Source of the DNA: Marsupella aquatica
Lineage: Eukaryota > Marchantiophyta
Assembly (NCBI GenBank): GCA_973895155.1
Contig: OZ316891.1
Coordinates: forward strand, 31,806,001 to 31,870,000
Reading direction: 5' to 3'
Length of the DNA: 64,000 bases
Positions 20,791 through 32,887 of the stretch are shown here, piece by piece. The notes beneath the pieces were generated by a model, which saw nothing but the letters and a program-made list of their open reading frames with translations, made no database searches and was not told the origin of the DNA. Numbering within the stretch: the stretch's first letter is position 1; every line of letters begins with the position of its first letter. A program made the translations under genes and the position numbers.

Positions 20791-21270
20791 TGAGGACGTC
20801 AAGCACCGGGAGGCTGTCCAAAGGTGCTGCATGATTACTTGAGGAATCAATTGAGCACAAGGGCGGCTGAATTGAAGGAAGGGCGGCTGAATTGAAATGG
20901 CTGCTGCTGATTGAAGAAGCAAGGGCTGTTGCTGATTGAAGAAGCTATGGCTGCTGAGAAGGAAAAGAGCTATGGCTGCAAATTAGGATCGCTGCTGGCT
21001 TTGAATTGGGAAGGCTGCTTGCTGCTATGACAGCTGCACACTAGATTAGAGGTGCTCCTACTAATCAGGCACGAGATGCTCATGAGAATTGGCTGGCTGC
21101 TGCCTTGATGCTGCTGAATTGAATGATGCTGCTGCTAGCTGCGAAATTGCAAAGGTGGGCAGCTACGAAATTGAGAAGAGAGACCTGCTTGACTGAGAAG
21201 GAATCAAGCTATGGTTGCTGCTGCTGTGCTTCAAATCTGCTGTTGTTGTGCTGTAAATGCGCTGATGTGA

Positions 21271-21342
21271 CTGTGCTGCTAGCTGCGAAATTGACTGTGC
21301 TGCTAGCTGCGAAATTGACTGTGTTGCTAGCGGCAAAATTGA
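21271..21342. repeat. 24-bp tandem repeat
   Basis: Three copies of CTGTGCTGCTAGCTGCGAAA plus TTGA lie end to end, the third with changes. A further partial copy lies near 21350-21369. It is part of the GCTG-rich low-complexity tract. Confidence 0.8.
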
Positions 21343-22276
21343 AGAGGTGGGCTAGCTGCGAAATTGACTAGGCTGGCTGTGAGCTATGGTGGCTGTGAAA
21401 TTGAGGGGCTGGCGGCTGATCAGCTGGACTGCTGCACAAGAAAGAATCCAATAGAGAATGCTGTGGTTTTAGATTGAATTCACGAGAGAGAAATGGCTGC
21501 AAACATTGCTGTCCTTACAATTTCTTCATAAGAAACATGAGTATAATGAGAGTGCTCTCCCCTCATGACACGTGGAATCCCCATAAGGGGCATGTAAGGT
21601 AAGTGTAATCGGGCCGCCGCTTACACCCGCTTTACACCAAAAACAGGCCTTGGGAGAATGGGCATAACTTTGGCTAGAGGTATCCGTTGGGGCCCAAATT
21701 TTTTTGTGCTGAGTTAGGGGAAGATAAGGCACCCCCTGGTGAAGGTGGAACCCCAGAAAAGTAATCACTCAAATATATTTTTAACCGAGGCCACGAGGGA
21801 GTCCCGACAACTTGCAAACCAAAGTCGGCATAGGGGAATGAATACCAGATTTAGGGGCTGACCTTTCTTGCACCCATACCACTTGAGTTAGGCTCTAGAG
21901 AAGGGTACTTACCTTTGGCCAAAGGTGTAAGGCCATCAAGTTAAGAAAAGTAAATATAGGGGGTAGTTTACTTAGGGTAGTAAAGGGGTTACAAGTAAAA
22001 TAAGGCCAACTTTGACTAGGCACAACTTGAGACTCACTCACTCTTTTTGCGAGCTTTCAAGTGGGTTGGTAAGCTGGTGAGGAGGACCATAAGTGGGAGT
22101 AGGTTTGGAAGTCAAAGCATACCACTCATGTGTGGCATATTCCAGGGCTTGGAAGGAGGCAAAATAGCAAGTAGTAGGGTGGGCTATGAACTATAGAGTT
22201 GGACTTTGTGTGTTAGGAGGACTTGGGGGAGGTATAGTTGGACCCCAGGTCAAGCTTGGTGTGATGTGGAAGGAGA

Positions 22277-22287
22277 TAGTATATAAG
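22277..22287 (+). promoter_or_regulatory. TATA-like box
   Basis: TAGTATATAAGG lies on the plus strand within a long region without ORFs, downstream of the LTR-like arm. If the LTR reaches this far it would be the element promoter. No other promoter evidence is visible. Confidence 0.35.
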
Positions 22288-22499
22288 GAGGAAGTTTTCA
22301 TTTGTTAGGGACCGGGAGTCTCATCTCTTAAGTGAAATCTCTACCTTGCCAAGGTAGGGCTAAGCTTGAGAAAGGAGAGGTGGTCCATGCTTAGTGTGGA
22401 GAATGTGTAGTGAACTTTTGTTGTAAAGGTGATGCAATAAAAGGAGACTTACCAATCTTCATTGTGACCATTAAGTGTGAGTGCATTTGAAGTATATGA

Positions 22500-22840
22500 G
22501 AGCAAGAGAAGAGTCCATGCTATGGTATAATCTTGGTCTAAGCTTGAAGGGGATGTGCTAGTACAAAACCAAGGCCAAGGAGGCAAGGTTAAGGTATAGC
22601 ATTACTTTGAGACTTAGAGAGGATTATAGCTTGAGGGTGGAAAGTACTTTGCTTGGTGTGTGGTGTTAACAAGAAGTAAGAACAAGAGGAAGAGTCCTTA
22701 GATAGAGGAGCCTTCTCTAGGGCTCAAAGGGGATGTGTGGACCCAAACCAAGGCCAGGGGGGCAAGGTTGAGGGGTAACACTACTTTGAGGGTCTTGAGG
22801 AGACTTAAGCTTGAAGAGGAAAGTACTTTGGGTTCTTGGG
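22500..22840. repeat. Two tandem ~180-bp repeats
   Basis: Sequence from AGAGTCC near 22510 to GGAAAGTACTTT near 22639 recurs from 22691 to 22818 with period about 180 bp. Shared words include CAAAACCAAGGCCA/CCAAACCAAGGCCA and GGCAAGGTT. The copies are diverged. Probably part of an LTR or untranslated region. Confidence 0.7.
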
Positions 22841-22859
22841 TGTTTGTGTGAGAATCTAC

Positions 22860-25800
22860 TCTAAGGTGACAGCTTGGAGCGGAGATCCCCCTTGCTGATC
22901 CTTGGAGTAGAGGAGAGGGGAAGGGGTGAGTACAAAAGTAGTCAAGGGGACTACCTCTCTAGAAGTGGAGAGTTGAAACTACTTATGTATGGAGTGATTG
23001 GACATTGTAAGCACACTTCAGAAGTTTTGTCAATCCTTTGTGACCCTGGTATGACATGGAGCAGGTATTAGGTAGTCTTTTGGGGAGAAAAGCCGCTTAA
23101 GCTCCTTGGCAAGTGTTTGACATCAAGACAACTCACACTTTCCGGGCAGCCCTTGCACTTCACCTGCGGAGAAGACAAACAAATCCATTCAATAAAAGAA
23201 ATGAGACTCGGAATGACACTACAGGACTGCATTGGCAATTACAAAGCAGATGACAATAGTCGCAAATCATATCATACAATAGCTGAGAAGGAGAAACAAT
23301 TAATATGCAAAATGATGTGTCACCTTAGAGTGATGTAACCCCGCGTCCAAATACGATACTAGTAGACAAGCGTTGAGCCCCGGCCTCGGCCCACCTCCAA
23401 ACCTGTAAAACAAAACGAATGATAGGTCAAGCTAACTGCAGGAGCCATAATTCCCGAAACTTCAGTACATCAAATTCAATGATCACCAACTGCTTGGAAA
23501 GCCCAAGCACATATAGAGTTTTAAAGCTAAGCTTTACCAAATGTAGTAGCAAGCTAAAGCTAAAATTTCTTTACGCGAGAGCTTTCACCTAGGTGCGAAC
23601 AACTTGACCTTACAAAGCATAAATTAACACAGCTGACACTGATGCGCGGAGCTCCAACAAAATGCTTCAACCCATGAAGGTAGTTAAATCAAAAGACGCA
23701 TCAAAGCCCCAATCAAAGCAAGCGTTCACAGAGACAGAGTGGAGGAGGACAGAGCAGAACGAGAGGTACCGCTCCGCCACGACATTACAACAAGAAAAAC
23801 AGCACATGGGTTGTGTCCCGACTAAACTACTAGACTTTGGAGCTTTCCACTCTCTGCTCTGCTCTAATCTGCTCTGCTCCCACACTCTGTTTCAGACTGG
23901 AGGGCGCGATAGGAACTTCACCAGAAACCAGTCAGCATTTTGGAAATCTAGATCAACTCACTATGATTTGTTGGCGCTGATTGACACACCCTCAGCCCCT
24001 CAGAGTATTCTCTGCCGCTGTTTGGGTCCCTGCTATAAGCGCAGCTCCAATCCCGACGCGTGCTATTAAACTGCAAAAAGACATGTGGGATCCTGTCATT
24101 GAAGAATAAGGCAAATAACACAAGGTATTCATCCGAAGACCTAGTACAGATTTCAAGAAGTTAAGCATACTCACCAACACTTAAAAGCTGACCGACTGCT
24201 TTCCCCACTGCTTTCTCCCCAATTGTTGTTCTGCTAGTGTAACAAGCCTAGCAAATGTCTGCCTAGCTTTGCGCTTCACCTGTAGAGAAGAGACAAGAAT
24301 GAACATCAATTAAAACAAAGCCCCGAACAAAGCCATCCCATAAGAATGACTCGACCGGAAATATTACAAAATTGCAATGGTAGAAGCATGTGGCTAATAT
24401 GAAATGCCTTCCTTTAGCATACGTGAACTACTTTAGCCAAGAAAAGGATGTTCACTCAGTCTGCAATCTTGGGGCAGTAATGAGGCTGAGAGACACGGAC
24501 GTATACAAAAATGGAATTGGCGTTGAAGAGCCAGGCGCACATTCTATCTATTTACAGAGCAGAATAGACTTGGACTATCCAACATTTAAACGATAGGAGT
24601 GGGCAACAATACACTATATGGAAGTAACTTGCATCCGCAACTTACAGAAAACCCCCGGGAAAACCTTCACTACATTGTTACCTTGATCCGATCAGAAGAC
24701 TCTTGCCCCCGCTCTTGCCACAATCGATTGGAAGCTTGAAGGTAGAAGGCGCCAACCCCTTCTTCTTTAAACCCCCGGGAAAGGCCCTGCAAATTCAGAT
24801 GCTTTAGAACAAATAGGCAACCACAAAATGAAGTGACTAAACCAGTAAAACCAAATCCCAGGCTACGATGACCAATTTAAACACATGCATGAAGGAAAAT
24901 GCTTTAGACATAGGTTTTGTAGCATGCGGGAACAAGCAGAGCGCGGGGCAAAGCGATAGAAAGTGTCACAAACACGGGCACAAACACAAACCAACACAAA
25001 TTGCCACAAACGCAAACTTAATGTCCCTTCTTGCCGCGGACCATGCCCGAGACCGTGTAACCGTAGCCCTAATTTGCTGTGGGATTCCTGTCGGTGCCGG
25101 GCCGGTGTTCACTATAGTCACCACCAACCTACAAAACAAAAAGCGACATAAGTCTCCGCCTAAAAAGCCAGCAACAGAAAAGCACAGTCCAAAATGTTCA
25201 AGACAAGAGGCCGGGCGAGAGGCAGCCCCGGGGCAGCAACAACAAAATGCACTTGTGCCTCAGCTCAAATCACTGGCACAATCTCTCGCCCATGGTTTCG
25301 TCGGGGGTTTCGCTCATTCGGGCGCTCATTCCAAACAGTAGGAAGCAGGATTGGTACCGTTTACGGGACCGTTTATAAAAATAACCTCAAGAATGACCTT
25401 CGACCAGTTGACCCGCCAGTTGATCCCACTGCCCGTTCCCCGAGCTTCCATCGGTCCCGAGATTGGTGAGCAAAACCGGGGTCCAACTTGGCCAAGGTCA
25501 AATGCAGCCCGCAACCCCGTCTGCAATGCCCGCTACAATGGCCAAGGTCAAAACGGGGGTCAAAATGCAGCCTCAGCTCCCCCCGCAGCTCCCCGCCCAG
25601 CTCCCCCGCCAGCTCCCCGCCCAACTCGCAATCAGCTTACAAAATTACTTGATCACGAAATGGACATGGGAATCATGACAGGAATGCAAGCCCGAATGCA
25701 AGAGAGTCCCGGAAGAGAGTGAGAGTGAGTGCACAGACCGGGGCACAGACACGTTCACAAAGCCCGGGACAAAGCCCCAGAGAAATCCCGAGAGTTCAAA

Positions 25801-26420
25801 CGAAAGCGGGACCGAACGTCAAACACTTTCGCCCAAACTCCAACTCAAGATCACGCAAGATGCGGAGCGAGATGACAAAGAAACGAGTGAAGAAACTGCA
25901 GTGCAGGAGGGAGAAACTGGCAAAAAAGTCCAAAAGTCCGAAAGCCCAAAAGTGTGGCCCCGACTCGGACCTCTCCGGAGACCCCTCCTCCCGCCCCTCC
26001 TGTCCCACCCTCTCACACCGTCTCCCCAAGCCCCACCACCCCGAGTGTCCTTTATTCTCCTGGCCATCCGATCTAGGGCATCCTACATCGAACGGCTCCT
26101 ACAAAGTAGGAGGGGCAAAGGGGGGAACACGACACCCCGCACGACACTTTGACCACCCTTCCCCCCAAAACCAGTAAACCCTAAGCCACTGGTCAGGTGA
26201 CACGTGGTCCAATGAGAAAGTGACGCGTGTCATTGCATATTAAAATGGCCCTTCAATTGATTAACTTTGGGACACCTTTAAAAAAACCCTTCACCTATTC
26301 TAATTTGTTGCGATGATATATAAGGACCTTGTTTGTTCTAATGGTGTTATAATATTATTTGCAAAATCGATATTTAATACCCATCGGACGTTTGCACGTG
26401 TGTTTCGTTATTTTGTAAGC
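22860..26420. other. No recognisable gene; C-rich noncoding DNA
   Basis: Short open frames exist (for example 24868-25341 and 25351-25722 on the plus strand), but they overlap in several frames and encode low-complexity Pro/Ala/Gln/Arg-rich text with no domain. The stretch 25000-26160 is C- and A-rich. Around 26198-26220 a GACACGTGG (G-box) and CCAAT occur close together, followed by AT-rich DNA, which may be an LTR promoter. I see no supported gene. Confidence 0.4.
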
Positions 26421-27012
26421 TGAGGGCCCAGGGCTTGCTACTCGATGCTGAGAGCTTGGTGCCACTCAGGAGCTCGTTGCTGATTTTACAAAGCTCAATG
26501 TTGCTGTGCTGCTAAATACTGGATAGGAGCAGCTTGATGCTGCTTCAATACAAGATGGTTGTTGCTACCTGATGTTGGGAGGTGAAGCTATAGAGTGTTG
26601 CACTGCTGGTTAATGTTAGGCTGCTGTTTGGAGAAGACGCTGCTGCTTCAATATATTGATGCCACTTGTCCAATGTTGATTTGTGTGTGGAATGGAAGCC
26701 ATCGATGCTTCAATGTGAGCTGCCGAAGGAGGAAGCTATGGAAAATTGTTATGCTCAATGGAAAATTGTTGCAGCTATGGTGATTGAGCTATATATGTTG
26801 CTGAGCTATGGAGAAGTGATGCTAAAGCAAGTTTGGTTGGAGCTTGAAAAGGAGAAGAAAAAAACGATGAAGAGAGTGCTGCCTCGCGCAGCATGGCGCC
26901 ACTGATTGCTACCTCGCGCAACGTGGCACCGCTGATCGCTACTTCGCATAGCTGCTTTGTTTCTGGCTGCATGTTGCTACAAAATGTTGTAGGCGAGAGA
27001 GAAGACGACGAC

Positions 27013-27083
27013 CAGTTTTGAACTCATAACCTGCTGCATGATAGGGAACTCAAATGTGCTACCAAGGGAGCCATCAAGGCTAT
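27013..27083 (-). mobile_element. tRNA-derived SINE-like relic
   Basis: On the minus strand the sequence contains TGGCTCCCTTGGTAGCAC, resembling a pol III A box, then about 35 nt later GAGTTCAAAAC, resembling a B box (GGTTCAAATCC). Spacing and order match a tRNA body, but the stems are degraded and the anticodon arm is unclear. It is a tRNA pseudogene or SINE head rather than a working tRNA. Confidence 0.4.
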
Positions 27084-27089
27084 TTGTTT

Positions 27090-28600
27090 AAGAAGCCCAT
27101 AACAACATTACTTAAAGCTTGTGACAGCATCCTGACAGGCTTGTTTGGAGGACTTTGAGGCTGATTCCAAGCCGGGTGAGGGACCAGGGAAAGTAAGGGA
27201 GGACCTAGAAAGGTTTTATGAACTTCATGGAGGCCCGAGAGACCATTTTTAATTCAAGTGGAATGTGTTAAGGAGTTTTTGTGCAGGCCTTAAAAGTGGA
27301 AGTCCTTTATAATAAGATGTTAGGCTATTATGAAGCCCGACACCTAGTGGACACTGTTGGCAGATGAGAATTACTTAGAGTATCGCTGGTTGGCGGGTTA
27401 GAAGTCATTTATTCTCGTTTACAAGCGACTATAAACTCAGTTGTACTACCGACGGTCTATCAGGGTTTATTTCAGCAGAAGAACTCTCCGATTAAGTCTA
27501 AAACTGTGGAAATGACAACCTGTACTTCTGTGGTAACCCGAGTCTCAGTGGCAAAACCCGAGACTCAGTGGTAACTCAGAACTCGGCGGCGTACTGACAC
27601 TCAGTTGAAGACCGAACTTAGAGTTTTTTGTGAGAAATTCTGTTTTATGGATAGTTTGTAACTCGGTTGATTGTAAGAGTTACCAAGGAGGTACCCTGGT
27701 TACTCGTGTCACCGAGAGATTGCCAATATTTGTGTCCAGTGTGAAAACCAGAGTACTGGTTGTAGTTAAGTTGACCTGCGGTAATATAGAAACTTAACCC
27801 GGGTTAAGGTTTAGCGGAAAGTAGTTACGCTTGGGTTAAGTTCCAAGGTGACCACTTACCTGAGTAGCACCCTAGGCTTGGTTTGGTTTGGGTTGGTTTG
27901 GAGCCCTGGGGTGTTGAATAAAGAGGAGAGCCAGAGGGCTACCTCCGCATTTGTTCACTTGTACACTCTCTTGTAGGCTGAGAGCTTGGGGGTTGTGCTC
28001 TCAATTGGAGGGCAGCAACATAGGCTCAAGGCACTAAGGAGATTGGATAGAGAATTTGTCCACTAGGTAGGCAGCAAGGGGGAGAGTCAAGGGAGGATTT
28101 CCTATAATAAAGGCTCATGTGTAAGCCTTAGCCTTGAAACTACTATCCAATGAGAATGTGAGTCCAGTGAGCATGTCTGCAGACTCGGGTGTGACTCAAC
28201 ACTAGAGGGGTGAAGCTCAAAGCTTGTAGATGAGAGAGGACCCAAACACTTGTCTAGTTGCAATAGAAAGTGGCGGTCAAGGAAACGTTGGCAAGGGAAG
28301 TTGAGGTAACTCTTGGGTAACAGTCACATTGTGAGTCAGTGGGGACAGCTTGTGGGTGTGCACTTGCCATGTTGTGATTGGGAGTGGGGGTGTGTGAGTG
28401 TTTCCCAACGGGGGAGCAGGGGAGTGATAGCCACCCTTCGAGGTTATCTTTCTAGCGATGGAAATAAAAACTACCTAGTTGGGTGTGTGAGTGATAAAAT
28501 AGAGTGTTAGAGAGAAAGGAGACCTCATGTCCTGCTATTTGCCCGTCCTAGAAACCCTAACAACGATAAGAAGGGGCATAAGTGGCAAAAATAGCTCTAG
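27090..28600. other. Noncoding, LTR-like
   Basis: No gene is seen. Around 27520-27610 the words ACCCGAGTCTCAGTGG / ACCCGAGACTCAGTGG / AACTCGGCGG repeat. Near 27910-27925 is GTTGAATAAAGAGG, a possible poly(A) signal. The plus-strand texture (AGAGTCAAGG, GGGGAAGAG words) resembles 22.4-22.9 kb, consistent with a retroelement untranslated region. Confidence 0.35.
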
Positions 28601-28607
28601 TGGAGAG

Positions 28608-30240
28608 TCAAGCCCCATTGCAAGGTATTGACAGTTGATACACCATAAGGTATGCCTGAGTTGGCGTTGGTGGTCCGTCACATCTAAATACGGGGTCCTT
28701 CCCCTTCAAGAATTCAACATCTTTTAATAGATTGTACATTTGCATGGAGCCTGCTGTCCCCACCCGGCTGAATAGCTTCCACATAATCATACCTTTACAC
28801 TTCATTTCTCCATTAAGATCCATGTCCACCTTGCCTGCTTGTCCAGACTGATCCACTACTTCCATTAAGGAACGTGCAAAACAGTACCACCTAAAGTAGC
28901 GGGGATCTCTAAGGGATTGCCCAAAAGGATACTATTGGGGAAGGGCATTTAACCATCATCTAAGTTGAGCCAGAAGGGTTCACTTGATGGTGGGTCGTCT
29001 TTATGCTGGGGCCCAGCCGTATTCTAACCAGGGATTGTGTTGCCATGTTGAGTGGTACACAGCGACGGATGGGGTTGGTCTCTAGTTGTAGACCAAATCC
29101 ATCCTCATGTACAAAGCTCCCGGAAGAACTGATGTGGCGTCCAGAAGACTGCAGGTTTGAAATAATTCCCTAATCTGTAATTATGTACAAGTCTCTTTTC
29201 TGACCATCTATTTAATTACATTCTCCGTAGGAGTTACCCTCTCCCAAAATGAAGTTTTCTCCCAAATGCCTGAGAGTAAGTCAGCCAGATTAAAGGGGAA
29301 CTTGTTGGTTTGGATAGTATCCCCTGCACAGACCACTGCGGCCGGATCCTTTCCTAATGAATAAAAGTGCGTCATAGCAATGTGATTGAATTGGGGTAAG
29401 ACTGGAAGATCTACAAAACTCATCAACTCATTGGATACTACAAGGTGAGAGGTGAGTAGAGGTTGAAGATCACGCGCATATCGTTCCTCACGGTATCGTG
29501 CCATCATGCTGTCCAGAGGAAGGTGACCAGACGTGGAAGGGTATATTTCCTGTAGTTGAATCGTATTTCTCTTGCTGCCCATGACTCCGTAATCACCTTC
29601 ACTAAATCAAACACTTTCCTATGGATTCCTAAACAATAAACCAATTGGCCCTCCCTCCTAACCTAAAGTACAAGTCTTCGGGTTGGGTCACGAAGCCTAT
29701 GGCTCCCGACCACTGGAAGAAAGGTAGCATAAACCTGATTCACACCGGGATGTCATACCGTATCCTCTCACAATCGTCCGAACAAATGGCCCTCTTGTTG
29801 ATCTCTGCTTCAGCTAAAATAATACAAAGGGTTTCTAAGCCCATAGCTTCGTTGACCTCAATAGCATTCTGAGATGCTATCTTTTGTCCCGTGAATATCT
29901 TCCACGAGTTCACGCTCACCTTCTTGAGTTGTTCCAGCTTCCTCTTGTGCACCGGATCCGCTAGTGCCTTCTTCAATAATTTAGCTCCCATGGCAGCTTC
30001 ATCTCTTAAGCTCTACACTTCCACATCCCAAGCCTTGTAGGTGTCCTTCGGAATCTGAACCACCTTACTGCATTACTGGATGAGCTCCTTACTGGCTACA
30101 TCCTACAGCCATTTCTTCCTCTCCCTCTCTCTTCTTTCTTCATCTTCTTCTAATGCAGCAATGTATGCCTGCTTCTCCTCCAATTGCCTCTGTAACTTGT
30201 GGTTGGTTTTCTCACTTTCGGGAGAGGCGCCGATTAGAAT
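28608..30240 (-). pseudogene. Unrecognised retroelement ORF cluster
   Basis: Minus-strand frames at 28608-28865, 29208-29582 (true ATG at 29582) and 29740-29991, plus a charged coiled-coil segment near 30100-30240 (EEKQAYIAALEEDEERRERE), follow one another with frame breaks. No known domain is recognised; there is no RT, protease or zinc knuckle. They lie downstream of the minus-oriented LTR arm (31765-30250), so they are probably the internal ORF of that element. The style is similar to the ORFs at 39726-40992. Confidence 0.4.
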
Positions 30241-30249
30241 CAATCCTCT

Positions 30250-31765
30250 TCTCTTCTCAGAGAAAATTGATTACAACAAGACTGTGCATGGCCACCATCC
30301 AACCATCCAATATCAAACAAAAATTCAGCTCGAAGTTTCTAAGGTTTCCCTCCCTGATCAACAAGGGAATTAGCCATTGTGTTGGATTCGGCCAATGTGC
30401 AAGATATTGAAAGGTTTTGGAAAAATTTGAAGTAGCAGCATGAATGAAGGAGCACCATGGATGAAGCATCAACATGGATCTCATGATGTTGGTCAACAAC
30501 TTGCCATACTAGTCCTCCATAGCTTGCAACCAACAACTCAATTCGTAACTCTTCTGGTCAATTTTGCAGCTATCCATAGCTTCTTCAATTCATAGCTCAC
30601 AGATTGATTTGAGAGCCAACACTTCTTCTAATTGTTGCATTGATCTTGAATTCTACAGCTGCGCGCGCCCTCAATTAGCAGGCTGGCTACAGCAGCACCT
30701 CGTGTAGCCAGCCATAGCTCCATTCTCCAGTAGCCAGCCCTCTATTCAATCAGCCAGCCCTTCTAATTTGTAGCCCAATAGCAGCCATACAACAGCTTCG
30801 AATCACAATAGCCATAGCTCAATCTGAGCTTGCCCTTCAACTTCAATCATTGTTGGTCTATTACCTTCATAGCATCTCTCGTGTCCTAATCAGCCAGCCA
30901 ACATCGTAGCCCACCATAGCTTCAATTTTCCACTCAGCCATGAAGCATCACGTACTTATTGCCTGCCTCGTCGTCGTTCGTCATAGCCGCGTCGACCGTT
31001 TCACACTTAGAAAAAATTTCCGGATTTGGAAAAAACAGCATTCCCTGGCTGTTTTGGACTGCCCCAAAAAATCACCTATGAGTCCAAAATGACTTTTGAG
31101 TAGATTCACATGTTCTCTGGACATAGGGATATGTCCTGGTTTACTAAGATCTAAACAAAACCCTATAATCAATTTTCTATAACTAGGTAAAGAGGGTTAA
31201 TTCTTATGATTTCCAAAATTCTTCTCAACTTTGAGATGCTCCCAAAAAGTAACCAAAGGTAACCAAGTTCTCCCACAAGTTTTCAGGGATAGAAGGGACA
31301 CTAGTAAACTTATATTTTTTGATGAGAAGGGAAGTAAACTTATATTTTTACTTAGACCATAACATTTTTCCCATTAATTAGCTATTTTTCCCGGTACCCG
31401 CTATTTTCTTCATTGAAGTCCCACCAAAACACAAGGAAACCCTAAGTTGTGACCCCACTTGACGTCATACTTCACAGGGGTGCTCTAAGGACCTATGGGA
31501 AAATTCTTTAACCAAAACTAAGACTTCAAGTGTTGGGTCATTTTCCGGTCCTATTTAGTTGTCTATTCTTACTAAGGACGTAACATTTGCTACCCTACCA
31601 TAAAGACCTCACTTATCTCTTGACACTTTCTTAGAATAACATATCTTCTCCATTGCATTATTTTCTACTAGCCTTCCCTAGCTACTTAGGGTTGCAAACC
31701 CTAAATACTTTGCTAACACTAAAATGACAAGTTTCTTACATAAACCTATATCGAGCCATTACACA
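30250..31765 (-). mobile_element. LTR-like arm, right member of the inverted pair
   Basis: Read on the minus strand it starts TGTGTAATGGCTCGATA at 31765 and follows the order of the arm at 19935-21500, with matches such as GACGTCAAGTGGGGTC near 31455 and GAGCATCTCAAAGTTGAGAA near 31230. The inner part (30420-30960) is rich in CAGCC/AGCTA words, the complement of the GCTG-rich tract in the other arm. The inner end is approximate. Confidence 0.55.
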
Positions 31766-31959
31766 ATTCTTCTGCCACTAGTCTGAATTGACTACTTGCA
31801 GCCTGATGTATACTCATAACTCGGCCAGGGGTTGTACCATAAAAATTTCTGGTTAGGAACCAAACAACAGCTGTTCGTTAAGTGTTTGTAATACCCTGAA
31901 AGGGTTTAGCATTTTAATGATTACTTTACTACGAGCAACAAAATTTAGGGGGTCGTACA

Positions 31960-32887
31960 CACATAAAGAATATATCCTGAAGTGTAATTATTTATTTCAT
32001 TATTTATTTAAGAAAAAATAAATTCCAAGAAATCGTGACAGACAATATTCAAATAAGAGGAACTTCAAGGAAGAGGGAGAAAGACCTCCCCTTACTTGCT
32101 ATTATTGTGGGAAGCCTGGACATATAAGGGGGGGTAAGTGTGAACTATGGGTGCAACATAATAAAGAAAGAACCTAAGCACAAACTAAAGCACCGGTTAA
32201 TCATGTAAGAATTCAGACAATGGATGTGAATATAGTGACTAGGTCACAACAGGTAGAGCCACCAATCGTGTTAGCTCTACCGTCCACGAGTGGAGTACTG
32301 AGTACCAGTTGGGAACAATTGGACGCTACGATGCGAGACACAGTAGAACAAATCTGACAACATCAACAAAGTGAATTGCTGCCAAGACCAGAAAGATTAA
32401 TGGGTTTGGATGATAGAATAGAAGATGGAGCTGAAATTTTAGAGTCTGATAAGAGTTTTAAAGAAGAAATCAGAGAGTCCTTTACACATGAGGTCCTCAT
32501 AAGTGATGAATCATTAAGGGAAGAACCATTGAGAATGTAACAAATCAGAGAAAAAAGCGAGCAAGAGATAATAAAGAAATTGGTAGAGGTTATTTCAAAG
32601 GCTAAAGTGGAATTAACTGTTGAAGAATTGTTATGTCTCCACAATGCAGAGAAGTAGTGTTCAAGAAAATGAGTGAGGGAGCACAAGAGACAGCACTACC
32701 AAATACGAGTGAGGTAAGGGAAAGGACAACTATAACAAGAAATGAAGAAGATAATCAGCAGGAATTACCACTGTTGGAAACGACAATATTAGCTGATAAG
32801 GGAGCAATGATACAGTTAAATATAAAAGTAACCAAGATTAAGAATGTATTATTGGATTCTAGTTCAGCAGTTAATTTAATGAGCTAA
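31960..32887 (+). pseudogene. Gypsy gag-protease fragment on the plus strand
   Basis: A zinc knuckle (CYYCGKPGHIRGG..CELW) is encoded near 32095-32155, followed by TKAPVNHV..TMDVNIVTRSQ and, in the frame at 32633-32887, a retropepsin-like stretch DKGAMIQLN...NVLLDSSSAVNLMS. The layout matches the middle of Gypsy C at 58684-61452 (CYYCRLTGHIRG, VVTRSQG, NVLLDGGSAVNLMS). The protease motif has LDSS in place of LDGGS, and stop codons break the frame. It ends abruptly at 32887, about 1 kb before the spliced leader ORF of the PPR gene. Confidence 0.75.

Larger units (their letters stand above)
19935..21500 (+). mobile_element. LTR-like arm, left member of an inverted pair
   Basis: The arm starts TGTGGGATGGCTC at 19935. 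Its sequence, including TGACCC-AACAC/GACAC boxes near 20190, GTCAAGTGGGGTC near 20278, GAGCATCTCAAAGTTGAGAAGAATTTTGG near 20465 and AACCCGGACATAGTCC near 20562, recurs in reverse complement at 31765 back to about 30600. The block at 20820-21480 is GCTG-rich low complexity. The right boundary is unclear; a TATA-like TAGTATATAAGG at 22277-22287 suggests the LTR could extend past 22.3 kb. Confidence 0.55.

Noticed and set aside
24868-26177. Overlapping plus- and minus-strand frames in the C-rich region as genes
   Set aside because: Several frames are open on both strands at once because of base composition. Translations are low-complexity Pro/Ala/Arg text without domains.
10307-26437. A 13-bp inverted match (TGAGGGCCCAGGG) near 10310 and 26424 as transposon ends
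   Set aside because: Matches of this length are expected by chance in 64 kb, the core is palindromic, and no extended inverted repeat or target duplication flanks it.
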